Source of the DNA: Strigomonas culicis
Taxonomy: Eukaryota; Euglenozoa; Kinetoplastea; Trypanosomatida; Trypanosomatidae
Length of the DNA: 28,231 bases
Direction of reading: 5' to 3'
Assembly (NCBI GenBank): GCA_000482145.1
Contig: AUXH01000208.1
Location: forward strand, 1 to 28,231
Positions 17,322 to 25,300 of the stretch are shown here, one piece after another; within the stretch, counting starts at the first letter, position 1, and every line of letters starts with the position of its first letter. The translations under genes were made by a program, and so were the position numbers. The notes beneath the pieces are model-generated. The model did no database searches and had not been told where the DNA came from. It worked only from the letters and a program-made list of their open reading frames with translations.

Positions 17322-18335
17322 ATGGACACGGCGACGCTCCTGTCTCTTGCCCAGAGCGCGGTGGACGCGGGCAACGTGCGGGCGGGCTTTGAGTTCTTCG
17401 AGGTGGCCCTCTCGCAGTCCCCCAACGACGACGAGGTGCTGGAGGCCTACGCGGAGGTGATGATCCACTACGCGCAGGACCTCCCGCGAGCGCAGCAGAT
17501 GCTGCGTCACGCGATTGATATCAACCCGAACGAGGGCTACGTCAAGTACCTGAACCTCGCACAGCTCTGCGAGGCCAAGGAGGCGCTGCAGTGCTACACC
17601 AAGGCGTACGAGATCGCGGACCAGATGCTGACCCGCACCCGCAAGAAGAAGGCGAAGGAGACGCTGCGGGAGACCATGTGCACCATGTGCTGCGCCGTCG
17701 CCGAGCTCTACCTGACGGACCTCTGCTTCGAGGAGGACGCCGAGGCGCAGTGCGAGCGTGCCGTGGCGCGCGCGATTGAGCTGACGGCGCGCTCGGTCGA
17801 GGCGCACCAGCTGCAGGCCTCGCTGCGGCTCAGCCAGTGCCGCCCGGCGGAGGCGCTGGCGGCGCTGCGCGTGGCGGTCGACCTCACGCACCACCTGAGC
17901 GAGGAGCACCAGCCGACCTACGAGTCCAAGATCGAGCTCGGGCGGCTGCTGATGCAGGTGAGCCCCGACGACGCCTTCCCCTTCCTGCTCGAGGTGCTGC
18001 AGTACGGCGACAACAACCCGTACGTGTGGTTCCTCCTCGGCGAGTGCGCGCGGCTGCGGAAGCGCTTCGTCGACGCGGCGCGGCTGCTGCGGCGGGCGCG
18101 CGTCATGCTCGTCGCCAGCAGCGGCGACGCCGATGCGCTGCACGAGGTGGACAGCGCCATCGCGGTGCTTGTACAGGAGATGGGGCCGGAGGCGGCGGCG
18201 CAGATCCCCGATTTAGACCACGTCAACCCCCTCGAGCTGCTGCAGCCGGAGGAGGGCGAGGGCAACGACGAGGAGGAGTACGAGGATTTGGACGAGCCCG
18301 AGTGGGAGCCCGCGGAGGAAGAAGCAGACGCCTAG
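17322..18335 (+). CDS. ACL4: TPR protein resembling Acl4, ribosomal protein L4 assembly chaperone
   Basis: A 337-residue all-helical protein made of TPR-like units: A-Q-S-A-V-D-A-G-N-V-R-A-G-F-E-F-F-E-V-A-L at the N-terminus, then A-Q-Q-M-L-R-H-A-I-D-I-N-P-N-E, then Y-L-N-L-A-Q-L-C-E-A-K-E-A-L-Q-C-Y, and further repeats to about 285. It ends in a very acidic tail (about 308-337, many Glu/Asp). TPR repeats with an acidic tail, and the L-A-Q-L segment after the second repeat, match the fungal Acl4 family, which protects newly made L4 and delivers it to pre-60S particles. Function by similarity is therefore nuclear or cytosolic ribosome assembly. The start is the ATG at 17322; the five extra upstream codons need a TTG. 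A generic TPR scaffold is the alternative. Codon bias is strongly G/C throughout. Confidence 0.72.
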   Translation: MDTATLLSLAQSAVDAGNVRAGFEFFEVALSQSPNDDEVLEAYAEVMIHYAQDLPRAQQMLRHAIDINPNEGYVKYLNLAQLCEAKEALQCYTKAYEIADQMLTRTRKKKAKETLRETMCTMCCAVAELYLTDLCFEEDAEAQCERAVARAIELTARSVEAHQLQASLRLSQCRPAEALAALRVAVDLTHHLSEEHQPTYESKIELGRLLMQVSPDDAFPFLLEVLQYGDNNPYVWFLLGECARLRKRFVDAARLLRRARVMLVASSGDADALHEVDSAIAVLVQEMGPEAAAQIPDLDHVNPLELLQPEEGEGNDEEEYEDLDEPEWEPAEEEADA

Positions 18336-18763
18336 ACGGAAAGAGGGCCGTCCGTCGGCACGCCAACCCCAATCTACATATTTAATCGAATAAGCGACTT
18401 CCAAAGTTGCAACATATCAAAGCACATTGCTTTAACTTCCGTATAACTTGTCATCCATTGCCCCTTTTTTATTCTGTATCTTTTTGTTTTCACTTCTTCT
18501 CCCGTGGTAATGCTTATTCATAATGTAGATAGCTGTTTTCATGCGTTTCTCTTTCCCATTTCCTTCTTAAAAAGTAGAAAAAAAAAATAGATTCTTTTTT
18601 CCCTTTTAGATTTCCACTATTTACAGAGCGGTGCATATATAGATTATCTTTTTTGTTTCTTTTAACTTTGCTCTTGTAAAGGGCTATTAGAATTGCTTTT
18701 TTTTTATTTGCCTTTCCATTAGATCCTTTCGTAACATAATTGTAGATACATACATATAGACCA
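18336..18763 (+). other. Intergenic spacer upstream of the 1001-residue protein
   Basis: Strongly AT-rich with several T runs (near 18588-18608 and 18698-18706) and an A8 run. The last tract ends at AG 18721-18722, which would give a leader of about 41 nt containing no ATG before 18764. Nothing else is seen. Confidence 0.6.
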
Positions 18764-21700
18764 ATGAGCTTGTATGCGAATAAACGCGACATTCTTATTG
18801 AATCCGGGAGAGAGGCGTCCCGCACAGCCGTGCTGCATCTATCTGAACTAGCGCGTGACGTGAACGTGAGCAACAACTACTCCGACAGCAGCGTCGAGGA
18901 CATTGTGCAGCGCGCGCTGCGCGGGGAGTACGGCACCCAGCAGCGCGAGCTGGAGAACGCGCTGCTCTTTCAGGAGCGCGGCGTCGCGCGACGGAACGTG
19001 CCCGCGCTGTACAACAGCGCGCGCAACGTCGTGTTGGACACGCGGGCGCCGCCCGGGGGCTCCTCTCACCGCCCCGGCGCGGCCAGCAACCCGCCCGCGG
19101 CGGTGCGCAAGCCGCACGCGCTACTCGCGTCCGAGCGGAGCGACGTGGACTCAGAGCAGGCGCGGGAGGACCGGCAGTACATGGAGCGCATCGCGCGGCA
19201 GCTGCGCGCGATGCAGCTCGTCGACCCCGAGGAGGCGCGGCGGAAAGAGGCGACCGACAAGCCCAAGAAGGCGCGCAAGGTGGACGAGGCGGCGCTGAAG
19301 CGGCTCATCGCCCCCAACGCGTCCGCGCGCGCAAAGGCGCAGGAGAAGTACGAGCGGCGGCTGGAGCGGGAGAAGGTGGAGCGGGAGGCGAGGGGCAATC
19401 GCAAGAAAAGTTTCTCGCCCGTGTCCACGCGGGCGGGCAAGCGGCTCTACGAACAGGCGCGCGCGCTCGAGAACGACATCGCGCGGCGGAAGAAGGAGCA
19501 AGAGGAACAGCAGAAGAAGAAGGATGAGGCTTTTTCGTTTAAGCCGATCATCTCCAGCTACGCCCAAAAGTACATGAGTGGGGATGACTACATTCCCATC
19601 GAAGAGCGTGGCGCGGAGGTCGCGGTGCAAAAGGAGCGGAGAGAGCGGCTTCGCTTGGAGCGGGAGGCCTGCGTCGTGCGCGACCACACTTTTAAGCCTC
19701 AGATCTCGGCGGGCTCCAGGCAGATCCTGAGGGAGCAGGGCCTTGCCTCGAGGGGTTCCAGCAGCCATGGCGTCCTCGGCGACGATCTCGCGCAGGCTGG
19801 GGAGCGCCTCTACGCGGACGGCGGGGAGCGGCTGCTGCGGCAGCAGATCCGCAAGCGGCTCGAGGCGCGCCGCGTGGCGCATCACCAGGTGGGCCAGCAG
19901 CGGCGCGTCGCCCAGCGCGAGGTGGACGAGCTGACGGCGCGCATGGCGGCGTGGCAGCAGCGGCGCGAGGAGCACTGCGAGGCCCTGCGGAAGCAGATGA
20001 GCGAGGCGGCAGAGGGGCAGCGGGAGCCGGAGGCGGCGGCAAAGAAGCGCACGGACGAGTCCAAGAAGGGTGACGGGCGGCGGCCGCACGCGCGAACGCC
20101 GCGGCCGGCCAGCGCCGCAGCTGCTGCAGCACAGCCGCTGCGCCGCACGCGGTCGCTGCCTCTGCCGCCGGCGGGCGCGCGGGAGAAGCCGCCGAAGGAC
20201 CGCGCGGCGGCCCCGTTGGCGGCCGTGCCGGTCAACCAGGCCCCACCTGCCGCCGGCCACAAGACGGGCGTGCGTGTACAGGAGGACAGGCGTCTCCAGC
20301 GCGCCGCGTCCACGGGGGGCGTGCCGAACCCCGGCCTACACCTGTACAACCTGAGCACCGGCGCGGAGACCGGTGAGAGCCACGCAGCGGCGGCGGATGC
20401 CCAGAGGGGCAGTGCCCCTCCCCCCGCCGCGGTGCCGCCGCACCCGCTGCCGACCTATCCCTATGACCGCTTCCATCGACGCGGCGTATCGACCGCCCAC
20501 CTCGCTCCGCGCTCTAGCAGCAGCAGCGCCGAGGGACGGCCCTTCGAGGACGAGGTAGAGAGCATTGTGGAGCGCGAGCTGCGGTCGATTCGCTACGGCG
20601 CTCTCTTCTACAAGTACGCCCGCGGGGACACCGTCACGCTGAAGGAGATCAAGGAGCAGGCGCGGCGCTACTACGCGGAGGACTCGCCGATGGTGGCCGC
20701 GCTCGCGACGCAGCTCGGCGGCGCTGGGACGGCCGCGATCACCAAGGCGCAGTTTGTCGCCGCGCTGCTCGCCCACGAGGCGTGCCACAGCCCCCCCACC
20801 GCCGCTCCACCGGAACAGAGCCCCGGCGCGGATGAGGACGCGTTGGATGCGGCGCTGCTGCGGTCCGCGGAGCCGTCCGCCGCGCACCGAGTGGCCGCGG
20901 TGCCGAGCCCGCGCAGCACCATTTACCACGTCACAGACGAGATGACGGCGGCGAGGCGGGCCGATGTGTCCAGGCTGCTGACGGAGCGGCGTGCCCGCGA
21001 TGGGGGCGGCAGCAAGGAGGGGGCCGCAGGCGGCACGGCGCCCGTGAAGAGCGAACGGGGTAGGAAAAAGGGGATGACCGTGACAGGGCCACAGCCGGCC
21101 GCGGCGGCGGCCCTAGAAGCACCTCCACACGTGACGCCCCGTGACACCTCCTCCACCCTGAAGCGGAGTGCCTCCCGCGAGGCGTATCCGTTCAAGCCGA
21201 CCCTCAGCGCGCGCACCATTGCACTCAGTGAGATCAACCGCCAAAAGCGCGAGACGTACTACAAGGAGCGGCAGCTGCGGAAGCGTGAGCTGGAGCTGCT
21301 CCGGTCCACTGCCCTGGAGGACAGGGCGGCGAGGGAGAAGCAGGGGCCGCCGAGCGGTCGCGAGAAGAGGAGCGGAGCCGCTAAAAAGAAGACACGCGCG
21401 TCGTCCGCGGCGACGGGGGCCGTCGGAGCGGCATCCTCGGAGTCGAAGAGAGAGGAGCCAAGCCCTTGCAACGTCGAGCTGTCGAGTCTTTCCAGCTCTA
21501 CCACGAGCCAGGGTCCGGCTGGCTCGGCTGTCCCTGCAGCGACCCGTGGCGATGGCGCCCACGCGCGTGCGCAGGGCCATGATGCGGTGCCGGCGCAGAA
21601 GGCAGCAGGGACTGCACGGCACGGCACGAGCGACAGGCGTCCCGCGGAGACTAGTCGCATCGCCAGTATGGAGGAGATTAATTCAGAGCTAGACGAGTTG

Positions 21701-21769
21701 GACCAACTCTTCGATGCCTTGTACAAAAACGCGGAAAATCGGAGGCCGAACGCTTTAGGCAAACACTAG
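18764..21769 (+). CDS. Large charged coiled-coil protein with three FKPx(I/L)S motifs, function unknown
   Basis: A 1001-residue hydrophilic protein, rich in Arg, Ala and Glu. No enzyme motif or membrane segment is seen. Predicted coiled coils cover about 125-255 (many R/E/K heptads) and 365-425. Three short repeats share F-K-P-x-(I/L)-S: 259-264 (extended to F-S-F-K-P-I-I-S), 310-315 and 810-815; each is preceded or followed by charged helix. Low-complexity Ala/Pro/Arg/Ser stretches occupy about 435-590 and 680-800. Residues about 605-665 (with Y-G-A-L-F-Y-K-Y, and a later A-I-T-K-A-Q-F-V-A-A-L-L) look like a paired-helix fold reminiscent of a degenerate EF-hand pair without metal ligands. 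The C-terminus has an acidic amphipathic helix (E-E-I-N-S-E-L-D-E-L-D-Q-L-F). Such composition is common in cytoskeletal and flagellar proteins of trypanosomatids; that role is an inference. Confidence 0.82.
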   Translation: MSLYANKRDILIESGREASRTAVLHLSELARDVNVSNNYSDSSVEDIVQRALRGEYGTQQRELENALLFQERGVARRNVPALYNSARNVVLDTRAPPGGSSHRPGAASNPPAAVRKPHALLASERSDVDSEQAREDRQYMERIARQLRAMQLVDPEEARRKEATDKPKKARKVDEAALKRLIAPNASARAKAQEKYERRLEREKVEREARGNRKKSFSPVSTRAGKRLYEQARALENDIARRKKEQEEQQKKKDEAFSFKPIISSYAQKYMSGDDYIPIEERGAEVAVQKERRERLRLEREACVVRDHTFKPQISAGSRQILREQGLASRGSSSHGVLGDDLAQAGERLYADGGERLLRQQIRKRLEARRVAHHQVGQQRRVAQREVDELTARMAAWQQRREEHCEALRKQMSEAAEGQREPEAAAKKRTDESKKGDGRRPHARTPRPASAAAAAAQPLRRTRSLPLPPAGAREKPPKDRAAAPLAAVPVNQAPPAAGHKTGVRVQEDRRLQRAASTGGVPNPGLHLYNLSTGAETGESHAAAADAQRGSAPPPAAVPPHPLPTYPYDRFHRRGVSTAHLAPRSSSSSAEGRPFEDEVESIVERELRSIRYGALFYKYARGDTVTLKEIKEQARRYYAEDSPMVAALATQLGGAGTAAITKAQFVAALLAHEACHSPPTAAPPEQSPGADEDALDAALLRSAEPSAAHRVAAVPSPRSTIYHVTDEMTAARRADVSRLLTERRARDGGGSKEGAAGGTAPVKSERGRKKGMTVTGPQPAAAAALEAPPHVTPRDTSSTLKRSASREAYPFKPTLSARTIALSEINRQKRETYYKERQLRKRELELLRSTALEDRAAREKQGPPSGREKRSGAAKKKTRASSAATGAVGAASSESKREEPSPCNVELSSLSSSTTSQGPAGSAVPAATRGDGAHARAQGHDAVPAQKAAGTARHGTSDRRPAETSRIASMEEINSELDELDQLFDALYKNAENRRPNALGKH

Positions 21770-22148
21770 TCTTCTTTTTCGACTCTCTATCCTTCTCTGT
21801 GTATACATTTGTATTTATCATTATCATCTCCCTTTTCTAAACTGTTTTTCCTCCCTTTTTTAATAGATGCGAACTCCCCCCCCAAAAAAAAACTGGTTCT
21901 TCCTTGTTTTTTGCTTTAATTATTGATGTTACTGTGGCGCTCTCTGTTACACTTTGGCGTGTATCGCGCATCAACCTTTCTATTACTTCCCCCCCCCCTC
22001 CCTCTCACTCTCCTTGTTTCTTTATTTCTTTGTTCCTCTGACATCTTTTTCCCCCCTCTCTCTTTTTTTTGTTTGTCGACTTTGCCCATCTATCATTACA
22101 GGTATTGTAGTTTTTTTCTTCTTTACTCCTATCTTCTTGTTGGCCGCG
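21770..22148 (+). other. Intergenic spacer upstream of the 84-residue orphan
   Basis: Contains a C8-A9 junction (near 21877-21893), a C10 run and long CT-rich tracts (21975-22090). AGs at 22100-22101 and 22109-22110 are likely acceptors, giving leaders of about 38-47 nt. The frame of the next gene stays open upstream but encodes only Phe/Leu/Pro/Ser-rich translated tract. Confidence 0.6.
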
Positions 22149-22403
22149 ATGGGTGATCCGTTTGTGCGCCCCGGGTTGGAGTACCAGCCCCTCATAGAGG
22201 AAGTGCTCTTAAAGAACGAAGGCACCATTACTGTAGAGACGACCAAGGAGGAATGGCTCCGCAACCAGCATCGAGACACGCTAGCGGCCATGATTCAGAA
22301 CAGGGACGAGTTGATGTACTTGTGCTTAGCCGAGAATGTGCCGCCGGCCAAGATGGAGCGCATCTTGCTCGAGCGCATGGTGGATCCCGTAAAAAAGCGT
22401 TGA
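22149..22403 (+). CDS. Hypothetical small protein, 84 residues
   Basis: Not assigned to a family. The start is the ATG at 22149, just after the spacer's splice signals; upstream in-frame codons are pyrimidine-tract translation. The product is hydrophilic and mostly helical: an N-terminal P-G-L-E-Y-Q-P-L-I-E-E-V-L-L segment, then K-E-E-W-L-R-N-Q-H-R-D-T-L-A-A-M, then L-M-Y-L-C-L-A-E-N-V-P-P-A-K-M-E-R-I-L-L. It is about half charged and lacks a signal peptide or membrane span. Its own spacers on both sides argue for a real gene. Small size and helix-turn-helix layout suggest a subunit of a complex, but I cannot name it. Confidence 0.72.
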   Translation: MGDPFVRPGLEYQPLIEEVLLKNEGTITVETTKEEWLRNQHRDTLAAMIQNRDELMYLCLAENVPPAKMERILLERMVDPVKKR

Positions 22404-22690
22404 TCGTATCATAAGGCATGCCTTGTATAGCTACAGAATTCTATATTCCTTGCAGTGGATAGATGCTCTAAGTGCGCTTTTTTGCGAAAAAAAAACACCA
22501 AATGTTCTTTATTGTCATTCATCTACGTTCACTGCCATTCCTGCTCTCTCCCTTACTCTGTTCTTTTTTTTTTGCTGGAATATCTCCCTTTTCTATACAT
22601 GAAGCGCCCCTGTTGTGACACTTTTTTCTCTTTCTCTCTCTCTTATTGTTCCTTTAACTCTTATTTACAGATTGCGGCGCTGCAATTACC
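22404..22690 (+). other. Intergenic spacer upstream of the SseB-like gene
   Basis: T/C-rich spacer with T9 and A9 runs. A long CT tract (22619-22667) ends at AG 22669-22670, a strong acceptor placed 20 nt before the ATG at 22691. No gene is seen. Confidence 0.65.
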
Positions 22691-24115
22691 ATGCGCCGCT
22701 GTACTGGCATGGCGGATGCGCTGTTACCGCTGGCGTGCCCTCGTCTCCGACCGCCCCGAGCGGTGGTACCCATAGTCGGTGTAGCAGGCTGTCTGCCTTC
22801 CGTGCTGGTCGAGCCCCGACGGTACCAGGGCTTTATCCCGAACAAAGGATACCGGACACAGCCGCACATCCCAGACCGCCTCAAGGACGCGATGGCGCAC
22901 ATCGGCACGGACATGCAGAGCGTGACAGACGAGCGCTACGTACCGGAGGAGAGGCGGAGCAAGATGGTGCAGGAGGTGATGAACGACACGCGCTACACGC
23001 GTTCGTATGGTAAAATGGATCGGTTGCGCACCGCCCTCGACGCGGCGCGGCAGGCCCCGCACGCCGATCCGCACTGGCGGGAGGTGTATCTTTTTTTGCG
23101 CACCACAGAGATGTGCACCGAGTTGGTTCGTAACGAAACGGATGTTTTCCCGAAAGGACAGAAGCTCTGGATCGAGATGCAGTTGTGCGAGGAGAAGCGT
23201 CTTCCCGTCTTGTGTGAGCTTCCCAATGGCATGCTTGTGGTGCCTGTGTTCTCGATGGAGGAGTACCTGGACCAGTACTTCGCCCTCACGCAGGTCTTCG
23301 AAAGCTGCTGGTTTCCCTCGCCGCGCTCCGGCTCCCGTTTCGAGGAGTTCTGCAAGCAAGAGTTTCCCGTGTGCGCCACGGGCGAGGTGCAGCACCACGC
23401 GATGCTGGCGACGGTGGCCTTCCAGCATCACCAGCTGGGCATCCTGGTCAACGCGGGTCAGCGCACGAGCAAGTTCCTCACCTATCCGGAGATGGTCGAG
23501 CTGTCCAAGATCAAGAAGATGCGGTTTCGCGATCGCCGCAGCGATCTGATGGTGCAGAGGGACGACGGGACGACGGAGAGCTTGTTCGACCCGCACCTCA
23601 TGACGACGCACGACACGCAGAAGCTGCCGTTCAAGCGTGTCCTGCCGCACCAGCTCGCGGCGAAGCTCGCGGCACGACCGCCCTTGCCGCCCATCGCGCA
23701 GCTCGAGCTGCATCTCCTGCTCGAGCCGTACGAGGAGATCGCCAGCGTGTACATCCGCACGGTGGAGCGGCCCAAGTGGCGGCAGATACTGGGCGCCTCC
23801 GAGAAGATGACGCAGATAGATGTGGTGTGTGCAAGTGCGAGCCAAAAACCCTCCACAGACTTCTTAGACCACTTGAAGCGGTGGAGTTTCTTGAGGGAGT
23901 TCAAGTCGGACGTGCATATTGAACTGACCCACACGATCCCTGTGAAACAGGAGGGAAATGAATTTATGTGCGTGTACACGGCAGCGGACGGCAATCTCTT
24001 GCGAGAGATGAACACCAAGAAGAGTGGTATGACGCTTGCCGAGTCCTTGGGGTTCAATGACCCCTTAGTGGATGGGCAAGGGAGGAAACCGTACGAGGCG
24101 AATTCATATTTTTGA
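22691..24115 (+). CDS. Probable mitochondrial protein with SseB-like core, function unknown
   Basis: A 474-residue protein. The first 45 residues are rich in Arg, Leu, Ala, Pro and Val with few acids (M-R-R-C at the start, P-R-R-Y-Q-G-F near 43-49), which looks like a mitochondrial presequence. Residues about 165-270 resemble the N-terminal domain of bacterial SseB proteins: L-P-V-L-C-E-L-P-N-G-M-L-V-V-P-V-F-S from Leu171, and the closing G-I-L-V-N-A-G-Q with Asn254, then L-T-Y-P-E-M. The C-terminal third (about 345-440) has alternating strands and helices that could correspond to the SseB C-terminal domain. The role of SseB domains is poorly defined; in a kinetoplastid mitochondrion it might belong to a ribosome or RNA-processing complex, which is speculation. 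The ATG at 22691 is the first after the splice acceptor; a second in-frame ATG lies at codon 7. Confidence 0.78.
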   Translation: MRRCTGMADALLPLACPRLRPPRAVVPIVGVAGCLPSVLVEPRRYQGFIPNKGYRTQPHIPDRLKDAMAHIGTDMQSVTDERYVPEERRSKMVQEVMNDTRYTRSYGKMDRLRTALDAARQAPHADPHWREVYLFLRTTEMCTELVRNETDVFPKGQKLWIEMQLCEEKRLPVLCELPNGMLVVPVFSMEEYLDQYFALTQVFESCWFPSPRSGSRFEEFCKQEFPVCATGEVQHHAMLATVAFQHHQLGILVNAGQRTSKFLTYPEMVELSKIKKMRFRDRRSDLMVQRDDGTTESLFDPHLMTTHDTQKLPFKRVLPHQLAAKLAARPPLPPIAQLELHLLLEPYEEIASVYIRTVERPKWRQILGASEKMTQIDVVCASASQKPSTDFLDHLKRWSFLREFKSDVHIELTHTIPVKQEGNEFMCVYTAADGNLLREMNTKKSGMTLAESLGFNDPLVDGQGRKPYEANSYF

Positions 24116-24401
24116 AGTGTGTGCTGCTTCTACGGAAGCGCGCTTTCGGTCGAGCGATGGGGCTGTCTACTAATACAGCGTGTCGTCGACGTAACAGGTA
24201 ACCACATGCGTCTCCTTTTTCTTTGTTGTTTGGCTGTAGCAGTCTCTACAGGATGAGCCTGTTAAAGCGCGCCCTTAACAGCGAAGGGGCTCCCTCCGTT
24301 GTAGTATCCCTTTTCACCACCTCTCACTGTCTCCTCTCTCCTCTCTTTTTGCCACAACCCCAAAGCTCTACTACCAGGATTTTATCCTCTTTGATCCGAC
24401 C
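24116..24401 (+). other. Intergenic spacer with a possible uORF before the HD-domain gene
   Basis: A CT-rich zone (24303-24350) is followed by AGs at 24364-24365 and 24376-24377, likely acceptors giving leaders of about 24-36 nt. An earlier AG at 24250-24251 sits just before an ATG at 24253 that opens a 50-codon frame ending in a TGA overlapping the main ATG (24402-24405, A-T-G-A). Use of the earlier acceptor would place this uORF on the mRNA. Confidence 0.5.
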
Positions 24402-25028
24402 ATGAGCTTCACGGCTCACAGCCCTGCTGCCTTGGACTGCATTCAGTTTCTCCACACCATTGGGCGGCTGAAGGACACACCGCGGACCGGATGGGTGGAG
24501 AACCAAATCCCAAACGTGGAGAGCGTCAGTGACCACATGTACCGCATGTCACTGCTGTGCATGATGTGCCCGGACGAAACGCTCGACCGGAACCGGATGA
24601 TGCGGATGGCACTGTGCCACGATGCAGGCGAGAGCATCATCGGCGACATCTCACCCGCGATGAAAGTGCCGGCGGCGGAGAAGCATGCAAAGGAAATGGT
24701 TGCTGTCGCGAAACTGCGCGACCTGGCGAACGCATCATCGACAGCGACCCCGGTCACCGGCGGTGCGTTTGGCGATGAGCTGTTTAGTCTTTTTATGGAG
24801 TACGAAGAGCAGCAGACACCGGAATCCAAATTTGTGCGGGATATGGATCTGCTCGAGATGATAGTGCAAGCCCACAGCTATGAGGCCATGAACCCTGGGA
24901 AGGATCTCGTGAGCTTTTTCCGCTCCGGTGCCAGGATTAAACACCCATGGGCGAGGGCCATTTTCGAAACCTTGGAGAGCACGAGACCCTTTTTGAAGGG
25001 TTCTGCGAATAAAGTGCCCAGCGAGTAA
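24402..25028 (+). CDS. HDDC2: HD-domain phosphohydrolase, HDDC2/YfbR-type (5'-deoxynucleotidase)
   Basis: A 208-residue metal-dependent phosphohydrolase. Visible features: F-L-H-T-I-G-R-L-K-D-T-P-R-T-G-W near the N-terminus, E-S-V-S-D-H-M-Y-R-M-S with His45, then L-C-H-D-A-G-E (His73, Asp74, Glu77) and G-D-I-S-P-A. A distal Asp in V-R-D-M-D-L-L-E-M-I (Asp147 or Asp149) completes the metal site. The order and spacing match human HDDC2 and bacterial YfbR, which remove phosphate from deoxynucleoside 5'-monophosphates. Length matches HDDC2 (about 200 residues). A short Ser/Thr/Gly-rich insertion lies near residues 108-122. The likely role is dNMP pool control in the cytosol. All metal ligands are intact. 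The ATG at 24402 directly precedes the conserved region and follows splice signals. Confidence 0.93.
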   Translation: MSFTAHSPAALDCIQFLHTIGRLKDTPRTGWVENQIPNVESVSDHMYRMSLLCMMCPDETLDRNRMMRMALCHDAGESIIGDISPAMKVPAAEKHAKEMVAVAKLRDLANASSTATPVTGGAFGDELFSLFMEYEEQQTPESKFVRDMDLLEMIVQAHSYEAMNPGKDLVSFFRSGARIKHPWARAIFETLESTRPFLKGSANKVPSE

Positions 25029-25300
25029 GACCGCTTTACCCCCTTCCCTCTCTGATCCTCTCCTGTTGCTTTTTTTTTATTTAAGCTAACTAGATTACGT
25101 ACTTAACTCTCTCTCTCTCTCTTTCTGCCACAGTGTTGAAGTGTTTAGCACACTGTTTCGCATAACTTTTTTTTTTGTCTTCTCGTTGATACTGCTCGTG
25201 CGCGGTGCCGATTTGTATTTGTCTCTCATGAATCTTTCCTCTCTGGTGCTTCTCTCTTCTTCCGTGTCGTTATGGTTGTTTCCTTTTTTAGAAGTTTAGA
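25029..25300 (+). other. Intergenic spacer upstream of the frameshifted gene
   Basis: AT-rich with T8-T9 runs and a (CT)8 microsatellite. AG 25132-25133 after the CT tract is one acceptor candidate but would leave two ATGs in the leader. AGs at 25290-25299 follow a shorter T tract and would give a leader of only a few bases. No gene is seen. Confidence 0.5.
25107..25122 (+). repeat. (CT)8 microsatellite
   Basis: Eight perfect CT units in the spacer between the HD-domain gene and the frameshifted gene, continuing into T-rich sequence. It likely serves as part of a polypyrimidine tract for trans-splicing. Confidence 0.85.

Noticed and set aside
22149..22175. N-myristoylation signal at the M-G-D start of the 84-residue protein
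   Set aside because: No Ser or Thr at position 6 and an unfavourable Asp at position 3.
22149..22403. The 84-residue protein as a MOZART1-like gamma-tubulin complex subunit
   Set aside because: Only the size and a short C-terminal helical pattern fit; the N-terminal half does not, so the resemblance may be chance.
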